Origin: Ascaphus truei
Lineage: Eukaryota; Chordata; Amphibia; Anura; Ascaphidae
Direction: 5' to 3'
Assembly: GCA_036426205.1 (NCBI GenBank)
Contig: WSYH01002488.1
Span: 1-64,000 of the forward strand
Length of the DNA stretch: 64,000 nt
The position numbers were made by a program, and so were the translations under genes. The notes below the pieces were generated by a model that searched no databases, was not told the origin of the DNA, and saw only the letters and a list, made by a program, of their open reading frames with translations. Shown piece after piece: positions 61,601 through 64,000 of the stretch. The first letter of the stretch is position 1. Each line of letters starts with the position of its first letter.

Positions 61601-63522
61601 CAGGGGCAACAAGTACCCTCCTTCAGATCCCAATGGGAATCATATTTGGGGGAAATCTTTGAGGATGAGGAGTGGAATGCTATATTTCTAGCAACAGCAA
61701 AAAGCTCCATCTGCTACACTCTCAAGGAGAACGCATATAAAGTCCTTATGAGATGGTATCTCACCCCGCTGAAATTATCAAGGTTTGTGCCGGGTTGCTC
61801 CCCGCTGTGCCCAAGACAGTGCGGGGGAACAGCAGACCTGAACATATGCTGTGGTCCTGCCCGTGGATCTCCCCAATATGGGAATCAATTTGAAATTGGA
61901 TTCAGAGGATTTTCGACCTCGAAATACCAGACAATTGAACAGACAATTAATGGGCCTTACCATGGCAAATAATAACCTAATCGCACATTTTGCAATAGCC
62001 ACGCGGTGCAAGATTGCAGCATTATGGAAACGCCCCAACATCCCAACTATTCCAAAGATTCGGAATCGAATGTGGTTTATATGCCAGATGGAGAAGTTAA
62101 CGAGTTTAGTTAACGACACTGGCACCAATTTTCTAAAAGTCTGGACGCCACGGTTGGCTCAGACAGATATCCCAGGGGTTGAGAGAGAATCAATTTGGCT
62201 ATGATAGAAACAGATGCACTCTTCTTGGGAGGGGGGAATTCTCTCCATTTTAGAGAGACAGGACACGGACCAGCAGCACCCCAGAGTCGTCAAATTAACG
62301 CTGAGTTGGAACTGTCTACAATAAGCTTGACCGCAGCCTCGACCGCATCATAAGAAGAATGAGGAGAAACACCAGACATTACCTATCATACCCCCCCACC
62401 TCCTTTCCATCCCCCCTCCTCCTCCCCCCCCCTTTTTTTTGTGTGTGTGTGTGTTCGATGATATATCAATAATTATTAGCAATATTATTTTATTACCTTA
62501 TTGGTTATACCATTCACAAGCTTGTTCAGTTAACTTGCTAGTTCAAAGTGAGCCGTCCGGCCAAGTAGGGCTCGAAAAGCCGGGCAGACTCACCCAACAT
62601 GTGTCATATGTTTAAATCTCTTGCAGTCATACAAGAATTTATATGTCATGTTCTGTTGTACTATATATCTGTAATACTCAATAAAAAAAAATTTACGTTA
62701 AAAAAAAAAAAAAGAGATGGTTAAATAGAGAATCAATATCAATACTACACTTAAACCGAATTGTCTGGGCTAATATTTTCCGTAAGACTAGAAATATATT
62801 GTGCTTCATCAATATTAATAATTGTTATTAGCTGAGAAACTGTCAGTGTTTAAGACTAGAGCTGAGCTTTTAAATCCCTCATTACTGCAGATGTCCTGTG
62901 AGGAGTGGGTTTTAGACTTCTACGGCTTTTAGGTTGGTTGTAAACTATTTATTATTCAGTGATCTTCAAAGTCCAGTTTTCAATTTGTGGACACTGCACC
63001 AAGCCCAATGTTATTTCCAACGCCCCTGAAACATCTGTATCCTGATGGAAAAGTACACACTAGCTCCAGGTTGTGTTTTGCTTAATTGTTTTTTTCCTTT
63101 CTTTCACATAAAGGAATATAGATGCATCTAGCCTCATTATTCCCAGTGGTAACACAACATATCCTGTTGTAATGCAGAATATCACAGAGTTTCCATGTGA
63201 TTCAATGGCAGTGATGATGCCCATAACCCATCAGAGGGAACAATGAAGCCTACTACACCTGTAAATATTATCTCGTTAATGTACAATAAAGATATATTTT
63301 TTACTTAAAAACATACATTGTAAATTAGGCACCCGATGTGCAGGGAACGAATGTGACAGGTCATAGAATCCTGAACTCAGATCTTTGTTCAGAATCTAGT
63401 TTAAGAGTCACCAGAATCCTAAGTCTTGTGTAAATGTTTGTCAGTGACTTACCTTGACATGCGTCGGCAGCATTACAGAGCGTGGTCACCAGCAAGAATA
63501 CGGTGATTGCTGAAGTCCACAT
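15756..63522 (-). CDS. Ficolin-like lectin gene (multi-exon, 3' end not in window)
   Basis: Ficolins are secreted pattern-recognition lectins with an N-terminal cysteine segment, a collagen stalk and a C-terminal fibrinogen-like domain that binds acetylated glycans. They activate complement through MASP proteases. Seen here on the minus strand are a signal peptide (63,453-63,522), an N-terminal exon with the ficolin-like [16 protein letters not shown] (53,071-53,184), repeated Gly-X-Y exons (51,826 down to 19,542), neck exons (19,227-19,265 and 17,922-17,960) and fibrinogen exons [16 protein letters not shown] and [11 protein letters not shown] (16,615-16,742; 15,756-15,885). Junctions are phase 1 up to the fibrinogen domain, then phase 0 between its two exons. 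The remaining fibrinogen exons, including the glycan- and calcium-binding end, were not found. A 24-kb transposon sits in one collagen intron. Which collagen exons are actually spliced is unknown, and assignment to a particular ficolin paralogue is not possible. Confidence 0.85.
15983..16196. mobile_element. 214-bp MITE with TA flanks
   Basis: CAGCTGAACTCGTTATAACG at the left is mirrored by CGCTATAACGGGGTTGAGCTG at the right, with TA on both sides. It is intronic in the ficolin gene. Related ends (CAGGTAAACCCCGTTATAAC) occur at 28,212, 38,102 and, inverted, 40,580. Confidence 0.7.
16615..16742 (-). CDS. Ficolin exon: fibrinogen-like domain, part 1
   Basis: A 128-nt exon between a CATCCAG acceptor and a GTAAGT donor. 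In phase 1 it encodes [20 protein letters not shown] and then [17 protein letters not shown]. This is the start of the fibrinogen-like domain, with the two conserved cysteines of its first disulfide. Human ficolins have DGGGW at the end where this reads DRGGW. The frame is intact. Confidence 0.92.
16910..16978 (-). other. Signal-peptide-like mini-ORF, copy 1
   Basis: ATG at 16,978 opens a frame reading [20 protein letters not shown] followed by Tyr-Cys and a stop. It has a typical hydrophobic signal-peptide core. A near-identical sequence is at 18,245-18,303. It lies between the fibrinogen and neck exons, on the ficolin strand. It could be a relic of a second, duplicated lectin gene 5' end. 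No donor site in a useful frame was seen. Confidence 0.4.
17922..17960 (-). CDS. Ficolin neck exon, copy 1
   Basis: A 39-nt exon with acceptor CATTAG and donor GTAAGT, phase 1 at both ends, encoding [13 protein letters not shown]. Two final Gly-X-Y triplets lead out of the collagen stalk. It splices in frame into the fibrinogen exon at 16,615-16,742. Confidence 0.85.
18106..18303 (-). pseudogene. Signal-peptide-like sequence fused to a decayed collagen exon
   Basis: ATG at 18,303 starts [20 protein letters not shown]. The frame then runs without interruption into DAGMQGKK, the remnant of a 36-nt collagen exon (18,212-18,237), and on to a stop at 18,106. The collagen remnant has lost its acceptor side and its GTGAGG donor reads GTGTGG. 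I infer that a signal-exon-bearing segment recombined into a collagen exon. Whether it is ever transcribed is unknown. Confidence 0.4.
19227..19265 (-). CDS. Ficolin neck exon, copy 2
   Basis: A 39-nt duplicate of the neck exon with intact acceptor and donor, encoding [13 protein letters not shown]. It is phase 1 at both ends, so inclusion of both copies would keep frame but insert a second non-collagenous TPEKIY break. Confidence 0.8.
19500..20045 (-). repeat. Collagen-exon unit 0 (left of the giant transposon)
   Basis: This is the part of the ~0.98-kb tandem unit that lies left of the transposon. The 36-nt exon is at 19,542-19,577 with donor GTGAGG and acceptor GGAACAG, encoding [12 protein letters not shown] in perfect Gly-X-Y. 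Unit spacer follows to the TA at 20,044-20,045, where the transposon begins. The unit resumes at 44,028. Confidence 0.88.
20046..20072 (+). repeat. Left terminal inverted repeat of the giant transposon
   Basis: CTGTCGCGGCCCCTTTTATT follows TA. It aligns with the inverted right end (core GTGGCGGCCGCCTTTATCC) and with the MITE end CTGGCGACACACTTTATTC at 5,338. Confidence 0.7.
20527..20567 (-). ncRNA. Hammerhead-like motif of the Penelope-like element
   Basis: On the minus strand, CCGACGA, a GCGCC/GGCGT stem with an AGCAA loop, and GAAACGCGTT occur in the order of a minimal hammerhead ribozyme. Penelope-like elements are known to carry such ribozymes. However, the core CUGANGA reads CCGACGA and one A is extra, so it is probably inactive or only similar. 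Confidence 0.3.
21262..21693 (-). CDS. GIY-YIG endonuclease domain of the Penelope-like element
   Basis: The 143-codon frame contains [19 protein letters not shown] followed by [14 protein letters not shown], the GIY-YIG nuclease signature with its Tyr pairs and conserved Arg. Further on come VAKHFHECP and [18 protein letters not shown], matching the C-terminus of Penelope-like proteins. In intact elements this is fused to the reverse transcriptase. Here a frameshift between about 21,700 and 21,966 separates them. The domain nicks target DNA for primed reverse transcription. Confidence 0.8.
   Translation of the reverse strand: MGTVPIASTLLLCQKLQINIQDRNTESIIYSCNTNYVVYKINCQCGKIYIGRTIRPLKIRISEHLRSIKKNNLELPVAKHFHECPQGSLKTFTFHALEHIPKHIRGGNRELILNQREMFWIYTLGSLTPGGINTDWELKHFLQ
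21966..23645 (-). CDS. Penelope-like reverse transcriptase
   Basis: An uninterrupted 559-codon frame. Motifs in order are [13 protein letters not shown] (about residue 175), [16 protein letters not shown] (about 255), [11 protein letters not shown] (motif A, about 330), [20 protein letters not shown] (motif B, about 385) and [11 protein letters not shown] (catalytic YIDD box, about 425). These are characteristic of Penelope-like elements. The annotated Met is only the first in this frame. In-frame codons continue upstream ([14 protein letters not shown]), so the true N-terminus lies further 5' beyond a frameshift. The intact length suggests a recent insertion. Confidence 0.88.
   Translation of the reverse strand: MKLLNKGLNFALNDNFDLFSTVIDVQRFIRKLSLKKWFTNKNDTLNTLSPPEAPSSNREPLMDTMSQEHLSFKDYTSIQDLTDLLAEYEEEQEEDVTTFLTHSKHSGLRNKSLFCPTYNKGPFLETFQKLVERDLQLLAKGYTFSNIRPDNLTKIERNTLHKLKTNDEIIIKNADKGGAIVVMSKEQYLKEAMRQLNDRVCYLKLEKDPTTIYLSELNTLIDLGRELRVLTTQECQYLSNRCPTIPIFHHLPKIHKSLDSPPGRPIISSIGSLGDGISRYVDIFLQPLVRALPSYLRDSTHLLTMLNDITWCHNYFWVTLDVTSLYTIIRHELGIQAVTHFLNTSNLHTPQITFLLDCIIFLLQHNYFLFNHHFYLQKQGTAMGTSFAPSYANLYMGFWENIHIFGVTNPFRNNIIFYRRYIDDLILIWRGDYSTLQEFISYLNNNVYNLKFTSSTHINHINYLDINLYIDTDCRIQTNLFRKSNARNSLLRANSSHPKPLLRGIPIGQYLRLRRICSTVESFLEESEILSERFRNRGYPEEHIQSAFERALNTEREHL
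24025..24627 (+). CDS. Forkhead-like DNA-binding protein carried by the transposon
   Basis: The ATG has a full GCCGCCATGA Kozak context. Residues 11-87 match a winged-helix forkhead domain. [16 protein letters not shown] corresponds to the KPPYSYIALI helix 1, [17 protein letters not shown] to helix 2, [10 protein letters not shown] to the recognition helix WQNSIRHNL, and GGYWCVSP to the GSYW wing. The invariant helix-3 Trp is Phe here and the Asn is Lys, so DNA specificity may differ. Residues 88-200 are low-complexity (Lys-rich, APAPAPA) and probably disordered. A consensus donor GGTGAGT overlaps the stop and an acceptor TTTTCCTCAG lies at 24,951, so a 3' exon is possible; splicing there would give a stop almost at once. 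A polyadenylation signal is at 25,192. The role is unknown; regulation of the element or end binding is only a guess. Confidence 0.75.
   Translation: MSVQVQPVFQKPDRTYAYLIWAVINATDDKMATVVQINQYFIENYDFYKFSPAPHVFKRAIRKKLCSDPCLFRIDPEFIGGYWCVSPVFSCIYDHADGKRRKVVLKPTKKQQSLASNAPAPAPASNNDPTVSDNPCCLSTHGYLQPEPDFAYSFEQAFMYLSDFQPHQLTKGVVVPLSPVNVYDQEYGTVSGLAPAEILW
24777..24848. promoter_or_regulatory. Paired GCGCATGCGC motifs around an 18-bp palindrome
   Basis: GGCGCATGCGCA (24,777-24,788) and AGCGCATGCGCA (24,835-24,846) flank the perfect palindrome GAAACGCATATGCGTTTC (24,802-24,819). The outer motifs match the NRF1 consensus. A third copy is at 20,267-20,278 near the left terminus. GAAACGCATA also recurs in the right subterminal region (35,024 and, inverted, 43,688). 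This may be a promoter or a binding site for an element protein. Confidence 0.35.
25192..25197 (+). terminator. Polyadenylation signal for the forkhead-like gene
   Basis: AATAAA lies about 570 bp after the forkhead stop and before the convergent BEN-like gene. Confidence 0.4.
25595..26145. repeat. 336-bp direct duplication with embedded MITE hairpins
   Basis: The segment starting TTATTAAAAAAAATTCTTTA at 25,596 recurs at about 25,931. Each copy ends in a hairpin element (25,705-25,830 and 26,042-26,145) of the CACAACTCCAGTCC ... GGGACTGGAA family. It lies 3' of the BEN-like gene. The minus strand offers AATAAA near 25,645 as a polyadenylation signal for that gene. Confidence 0.65.
26177..26970 (-). 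CDS. BEN-domain-like coiled-coil protein carried by the transposon
   Basis: From the first in-frame Met at 26,970 the protein has an N-terminal coiled coil ([20 protein letters not shown], residues about 21-55), a Pro/Arg-rich linker, and a C-terminal domain with [32 protein letters not shown] and then, after a frameshift, [18 protein letters not shown] and [15 protein letters not shown]. The order (HKYAL helix, ALPxNLRK, terminal arginine-rich helix) fits BEN DNA-binding domains. The frame breaks near 26,341 inside a run of six A; one extra A restores it, so a homopolymer sequencing error or recent mutation is likely. The frame is open upstream of Met, so a 5' exon is possible. It is divergent from the transposase at 27,875. 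Confidence 0.6.
27030..27390. repeat. ~60-bp minisatellite upstream of the BEN-like frame
   Basis: About five diverged units contain CTGTGGATTTCCGGGAGAGG-like segments. In one minus-strand frame they read as repeats of [16 protein letters not shown], so they could be part of an N-terminal exon of the BEN-like gene or its 5' UTR. Confidence 0.5.
27875..41991 (+). CDS. Spliced Tc1/mariner-superfamily transposase (five exons)
   Basis: Exon model: 27,875-28,062; 40,922-41,080; 41,167-41,420; 41,507-41,678; 41,775-41,991, with canonical GT/AG ends and matching phases. Exon 1 encodes an N-terminal helix-turn-helix ([20 protein letters not shown]). Exon 2 carries a second helical part ([14 protein letters not shown]). 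Exon 3 has the first Asp in CIFTDEST and [11 protein letters not shown]. Exon 4 has the second Asp in [11 protein letters not shown]. Exon 5 has the Glu in [15 protein letters not shown]. In this model 32 residues separate the second Asp and the Glu, two fewer than in classical Tc1. Exon 2 has an in-frame TGA at 41,061 where Trp would fit, so this copy may be inactive. Intron 1 (12.8 kb) spans the suspicious palindrome and may be mis-assembled. Confidence 0.78.
28212..28660. mobile_element. Partial GTTATAACG-family element and (GT)n
   Basis: CAGGTAAACCCCGTTATAGC begins after TA, and CGGGGTCC and GACCGCG-type segments match the MITE at 15,983. GC-rich sequence follows, with a CCCTCC-rich part, and then (GT)n at 28,621-28,660. 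Its right end cannot be defined because the sequence degenerates after 28,660. It lies in transposase intron 1. Confidence 0.5.
28660..29128. repeat. 18-bp minisatellite TACCACTCCTCTTCTATA with strand switch
   Basis: Three units read GAAGAGGAGTGGTACATA, then the array continues as its reverse complement with many irregular indels. The same motif appears at 33,190-33,270 and forms the centre of the palindrome (38,870-39,800). The irregularity suggests poor consensus quality. Confidence 0.7.
29130..33060 (-). pseudogene. CR1/L2-group LINE, inverted, heavily frameshifted
   Basis: 29,130-29,930 is the reverse complement of the LINE 3' end at 1-885, with the same [16 protein letters not shown] segment (at about 29,790) and TTACTTCCTGGTAAAA-type tail, but broken by many indels. 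Upstream, near 30,280, traces of a reverse transcriptase GVPQG-like segment can be made out. 31,000-33,060 is low-similarity sequence that I only tentatively assign to the same element. Decay or poor sequence accuracy are both possible. It lies in transposase intron 1. Confidence 0.55.
33190..34590. repeat. Low-complexity block: (CA)n and CTCCCTGCAGACCATCACTC repeats
   Basis: CA-rich microsatellite at 33,270-33,430, about 200 bp of non-repetitive sequence, then a ~25-bp degenerate minisatellite CTCCCTGCAGACCATCACTC at 33,650-34,340, then a short non-repetitive stretch and CA/G runs to 34,570. Long Thr/His- or Ser/Leu-rich open frames here are composition artefacts. Confidence 0.75.
36701..37760 (-). 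pseudogene. Inverted copy of transposase exons 2-5 (left arm)
   Basis: Exon equivalents on the minus strand are 37,604-37,760; 37,268-37,516; 37,011-37,182 and 36,701-36,915. The same TGA (37,621-37,623) is present as in the right arm. Small indels break exons 2 and 3, and the acceptor before the last exon reads ACA instead of ACAG. No exon 1 equivalent exists on this side. It is best read as the mirror image of the right-arm gene. Confidence 0.75.
38102..40580. mobile_element. Fold-back element forming the palindrome centre
   Basis: It is bounded by CAGGTAAACCCCGTTATAAC and its reverse complement. Moving inward on each side are an A or T run, a CACTGCACACTGCTCA-type minisatellite, a CAGCAGCCCACCCCCCTCA-type minisatellite and the 18-bp CTCCTCTTCTATA array. 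If the palindrome is an assembly artefact, only one half is real. It is intronic to the transposase. Confidence 0.6.
41992..44000. other. Right subterminal non-coding region of the transposon
   Basis: No convincing gene. It holds many TACAGTACTGTA-type motifs, a direct repeat (ACAGTAGTTCCAGTATAGAC at about 42,101 and 42,272), AT-rich dyads near 42,540-42,770, and the MITE-matching CTGCAATACTGC block near 43,870-43,890 (inverted). Splice-like sites at 41,986 (AAGGTAGTA) and about 42,219 (TTCTTTCCAG) could add a short transposase C-terminus. Confidence 0.5.
44003..44027 (-). repeat. Right terminal inverted repeat of the giant transposon
   Basis: Read inward from TA (44,028) it is CAGTACAGTGGCGGCCGCC, then TTTATCC. 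The mirrored copy lies at about 34,696-34,722 in the left arm of the palindrome. Confidence 0.7.
44028..45000 (-). repeat. Collagen-exon unit 1
   Basis: The tandem unit resumes right of the transposon. The 54-nt exon at 44,152-44,205 encodes [18 protein letters not shown] (six Gly-X-Y triplets; acceptor TTTTTCAG, weak donor GTCGGT). The 36-nt exon at 44,492-44,527 encodes [12 protein letters not shown] (donor GTGAGG). The unit is interrupted at about 45,000 by another insertion. Confidence 0.85.
45063..46424. mobile_element. 1.36-kb insertion with ATTATAGGCTAAA terminal repeats
   Basis: ATTATAGGCTAAA at 45,063-45,075 is mirrored by TTTAGCCTATAAT at 46,412-46,424. Just outside on the left, and inside on the right, are further GGGCATTACTG-type inverted segments. 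Most of the body is a ~45-bp minisatellite (45,230-46,160) of CTACACCCACAAAACACACA and CTGCAGCCCCC segments. Cys/Val-rich minus-strand open frames are artefacts. It splits collagen units 1 and 2. Confidence 0.6.
46426..47413 (-). repeat. Collagen-exon unit 2
   Basis: The 54-nt exon is at 46,550-46,603 and the 36-nt exon at 46,909-46,944. In the 54-nt exon the first base after the TTTTTTAG acceptor is A, which turns the joining Gly codon into Glu; the other triplets keep Gly-X-Y. Confidence 0.85.
47414..48400 (-). repeat. Collagen-exon unit 3
   Basis: The 54-nt exon at 47,538-47,591 ([18 protein letters not shown]) and the 36-nt exon at 47,896-47,931 ([12 protein letters not shown]) are both clean. 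Spacer shares more than 95% of positions with neighbouring units by eye. Confidence 0.88.
48401..49376 (-). repeat. Collagen-exon unit 4
   Basis: The 54-nt exon is at 48,525-48,578 (joining Gly codon changed as in unit 2) and the 36-nt exon at 48,887-48,922. The second half of the unit (from about 48,960) accumulates single-base deletions, suggesting lower sequence accuracy. Confidence 0.82.
49377..50340 (-). repeat. Collagen-exon unit 5
   Basis: The first half has many single-base deletions, so the 54-nt exon equivalent (49,496-49,546) is only 51 nt and out of register. The 36-nt exon at 49,835-49,870 is intact. Confidence 0.8.
50341..51317 (-). repeat. Collagen-exon unit 6
   Basis: The 54-nt exon at 50,465-50,518 is intact in length. 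The 36-nt exon equivalent (50,823-50,856) lacks two bases, and later spacer has further single-base losses. Confidence 0.8.
51318..51945 (-). repeat. Collagen-exon unit 7 (outermost, partial)
   Basis: The 54-nt exon equivalent at 51,436-51,489 lacks the CTG of its acceptor. The 36-nt exon at 51,791-51,826 has good sites. Similarity to the unit ends at about 51,945. In transcription order this is the first collagen unit after the exon at 53,071-53,184. Confidence 0.82.
52137..52683 (-). pseudogene. Penelope-like element fragment
   Basis: Minus-strand codons near 52,370-52,445 read [19 protein letters not shown], reverse transcriptase motif B of Penelope-like elements (compare [20 protein letters not shown] at about 22,490). 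Inverted segments AGCATCACAGGGCACTGC (about 52,275) and GCAGTGCCCTGTGATGCTTT (about 52,655) flank it. It is a truncated relic. Confidence 0.6.
52685..53068 (-). other. Ficolin intron, nothing recognised
   Basis: AT-rich intronic sequence between the collagen array and the N-terminal exon. No element or exon was seen. Confidence 0.6.
53071..53184 (-). CDS. Ficolin exon 2: N-terminal cysteine segment
   Basis: A 114-nt exon, acceptor TGCCCACAG and donor GTGAGT, phase 1 at both ends. It encodes [18 protein letters not shown] followed by [19 protein letters not shown]. The VVGL...LTILR.C core matches human ficolin exon 2. Human ficolins continue in Gly-X-Y here; this one has a second Cys and a poor Gly-X-Y pattern before the collagen units. 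Confidence 0.9.
53455..54972 (+). pseudogene. CR1/L2-type LINE, 5'-truncated and frameshifted
   Basis: Frames contain [36 protein letters not shown] (reverse transcriptase motif A), [10 protein letters not shown] (motif B) and, shifted, a [12 protein letters not shown] motif [21 protein letters not shown] C-terminus and a short 3' end reaching GGCGCTATATAAAGATA at about 54,972 follow. Several frameshifts make it inactive. It lies in ficolin intron 1. Confidence 0.8.
54973..55566. mobile_element. 594-bp element with 14-bp target duplication and long internal inverted repeat
   Basis: GCTATATAAAGATA stands on both sides (54,959-54,972 and 55,567-55,580). The element begins GCAAAAAATGG and ends TTTTTTGC. 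Segments with AGGGCTCTACGGATTTAAAG (about 54,991) and its complement CTTTAAATCCGTAGAGC (about 55,417) form an inverted repeat of about 75 bp containing CAACGTTTCAACCATC. It has no coding capacity. The long target duplication and GAAACGTTG motif suggest a non-autonomous Penelope-like or similar retroelement, but the class is not certain. Confidence 0.6.
55983..56902 (+). pseudogene. L1-Tx1 ORF1 (frameshifted)
   Basis: The first frame (55,983-56,339) has a Lys/Pro-rich N-terminus and a coiled-coil stretch ([20 protein letters not shown]). The second frame, from about 56,320 to 56,902, continues the coiled coil and then [24 protein letters not shown] and [17 protein letters not shown]. This is the RNA-recognition and C-terminal part of L1 ORF1 RNA-binding chaperones. 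One frameshift near 56,320 separates them. Confidence 0.82.
58467..62204 (+). pseudogene. L1-Tx1 ORF2 endonuclease/reverse transcriptase (several frameshifts)
   Basis: It starts [19 protein letters not shown], the N-terminus of the AP-type endonuclease. [10 protein letters not shown] and [10 protein letters not shown] follow at 58,770-58,890. The reverse transcriptase spans about 59,500-60,600: [51 protein letters not shown] (motif A), [14 protein letters not shown] (motif B) and [10 protein letters not shown] (catalytic YADD). The C-terminal region ends at 62,204. At least five frameshifts or stops interrupt it, one right after the endonuclease start. Confidence 0.88.
62548..62593 (+). other. 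3' UTR hairpin of the L1-Tx1 element
   Basis: GTGAGCCGTCCGGC and GCCGGGCAGACTCAC pair imperfectly around an 18-base loop about 115 bp before the poly-A. It may be a recognition structure for the reverse transcriptase. Confidence 0.5.
62724..63450 (-). other. Ficolin intron 1, proximal part
   Basis: Intronic sequence with no recognisable element or exon. Confidence 0.6.
63453..63522 (-). CDS. Ficolin exon 1: signal peptide
   Basis: ATG at 63,522 begins [20 protein letters not shown] followed by ACQ and donor GTAAGT in phase 1. It has a short n-region, a hydrophobic core and an Ala-rich cleavage region, and then the Cys that in ficolins forms N-terminal inter-chain disulfides. It joins in frame to the exon at 53,071-53,184. 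The start was chosen because the signal peptide begins exactly here. Confidence 0.85.
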
Positions 63523-63764
63523 GATAGTTGCCGGTTGGTTGGTCCCTTCTTTCCTTCAGGTCCTTCACTGGATTGTTGTTTGATCAGAGAACAGACGAGC
63601 TTATCAAGACATTTTGATAACTCCTCACTATCTAAATACCTCCACTTTCATATCTATAAAGACTATTGCACAATTTCTACACAAAGTATTTTCTGTCCCT
63701 CTTCTGTTGTTCTCATTATAACTTTTGTCATAGTTTCGTACCATTTAAGGCAACCTCACCCTGT

Positions 63765-63773
63765 TATTTATAG
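63765..63773 (-). promoter_or_regulatory. Possible TATA box of the ficolin gene
   Basis: CTATAAATA on the minus strand, about 245 bp before the ATG. It would place transcription start near 63,735. No further promoter elements were tested. Confidence 0.3.
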
Positions 63774-64000
63774 TTTTGTTTTGATGCAGTCCTTGCTGCA
63801 AGAGATACCCAGCCACAGGGAGGTGGTGACATGTTTGTTAACTTTATGACATTTTGAAAATTTTACACCAACATTGGGTGACGAGTAAAACGCAACATAG
63901 AAAAATTAGTTGTTACGTGTATCTGATATTGTAGGCAAACATATTTTTTTCCGTGTAACCCATGTCTTTTTCCCAGGAGCGACCCTATACTACTTCAGGA

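Larger units (their letters stand above)
55820..62710 (+). mobile_element. L1-Tx1 LINE, near full length
   Basis: The 13-bp target duplication AAAGAGATGGTTA is present at 55,807-55,819 and 62,711-62,723, directly after the terminal poly-A. The order is 5' UTR, ORF1, a long inter-ORF region with a purine/G-rich stretch (57,430-57,530), ORF2 and 3' UTR with a hairpin. Both ORFs have frameshifts, so the copy is probably inactive, although the clean target duplication shows a fairly young insertion. It lies in ficolin intron 1, antisense to the gene. Confidence 0.9.

Overview
The window looks like a vertebrate genome, most probably a frog or toad. It is AT-rich and intron-rich. It carries L1-Tx1, CR1/L2-type and Penelope-like retroelements and many small inverted-repeat elements. 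Its only recognisable host gene is a ficolin. Nothing bacterial or organellar is present. The species call is an inference; the gene family and transposon calls rest on translated motifs.

Host gene. A ficolin-like gene runs on the minus strand from a signal-peptide exon (63,453-63,522) to two fibrinogen-like-domain exons (16,615-16,742 and 15,756-15,885). In between are an N-terminal cysteine exon (53,071-53,184) and a tandem array of ~0.98-kb units, each with a 36-nt and a 54-nt Gly-X-Y collagen exon. A duplicated 39-nt neck exon (19,227-19,265 and 17,922-17,960) follows. The recognisable exons join in phase 1 up to the fibrinogen domain, as in known ficolins. The last fibrinogen exons were not found and probably lie below position 1.

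Main find. Inside one collagen repeat unit, at a TA site, sits a ~24-kb DNA transposon (20,046-44,027). It has imperfect terminal inverted repeats that begin close to a GCGGCC core. It carries a Tc1/mariner-superfamily transposase split over at least five exons, a forkhead-like DNA-binding protein on the plus strand, and a BEN-domain-like coiled-coil protein on the minus strand, divergent from the transposase. A Penelope-like retroelement is nested near its left end. A 397-bp MITE at 5,338-5,734 shares terminal and internal segments with it and looks like a deletion derivative. I know of no described Tc1/mariner element with forkhead and BEN passengers.

Caution. 34,598-44,128 is a ~9.5-kb palindrome with no spacer. 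Its arms include the transposon's right end plus ~100 bp of host flank. The neighbouring 28,660-34,577 is microsatellite-like or indel-ridden. A fold-back read or mis-assembly is a serious possibility, so the length of transposase intron 1 and the second transposase copy are uncertain.

Other regions. 1-15,750 is downstream intron or intergenic DNA with a LINE 3' end, MITEs, minisatellites, and Penelope and L1 fragments. 44,028-51,945 is the collagen array, interrupted by another insertion. The first ficolin intron holds a CR1/L2 LINE (53,455-54,972), a 594-bp element with a 14-bp target duplication, and a nearly full-length L1-Tx1 element (55,820-62,710) with a 13-bp target duplication.
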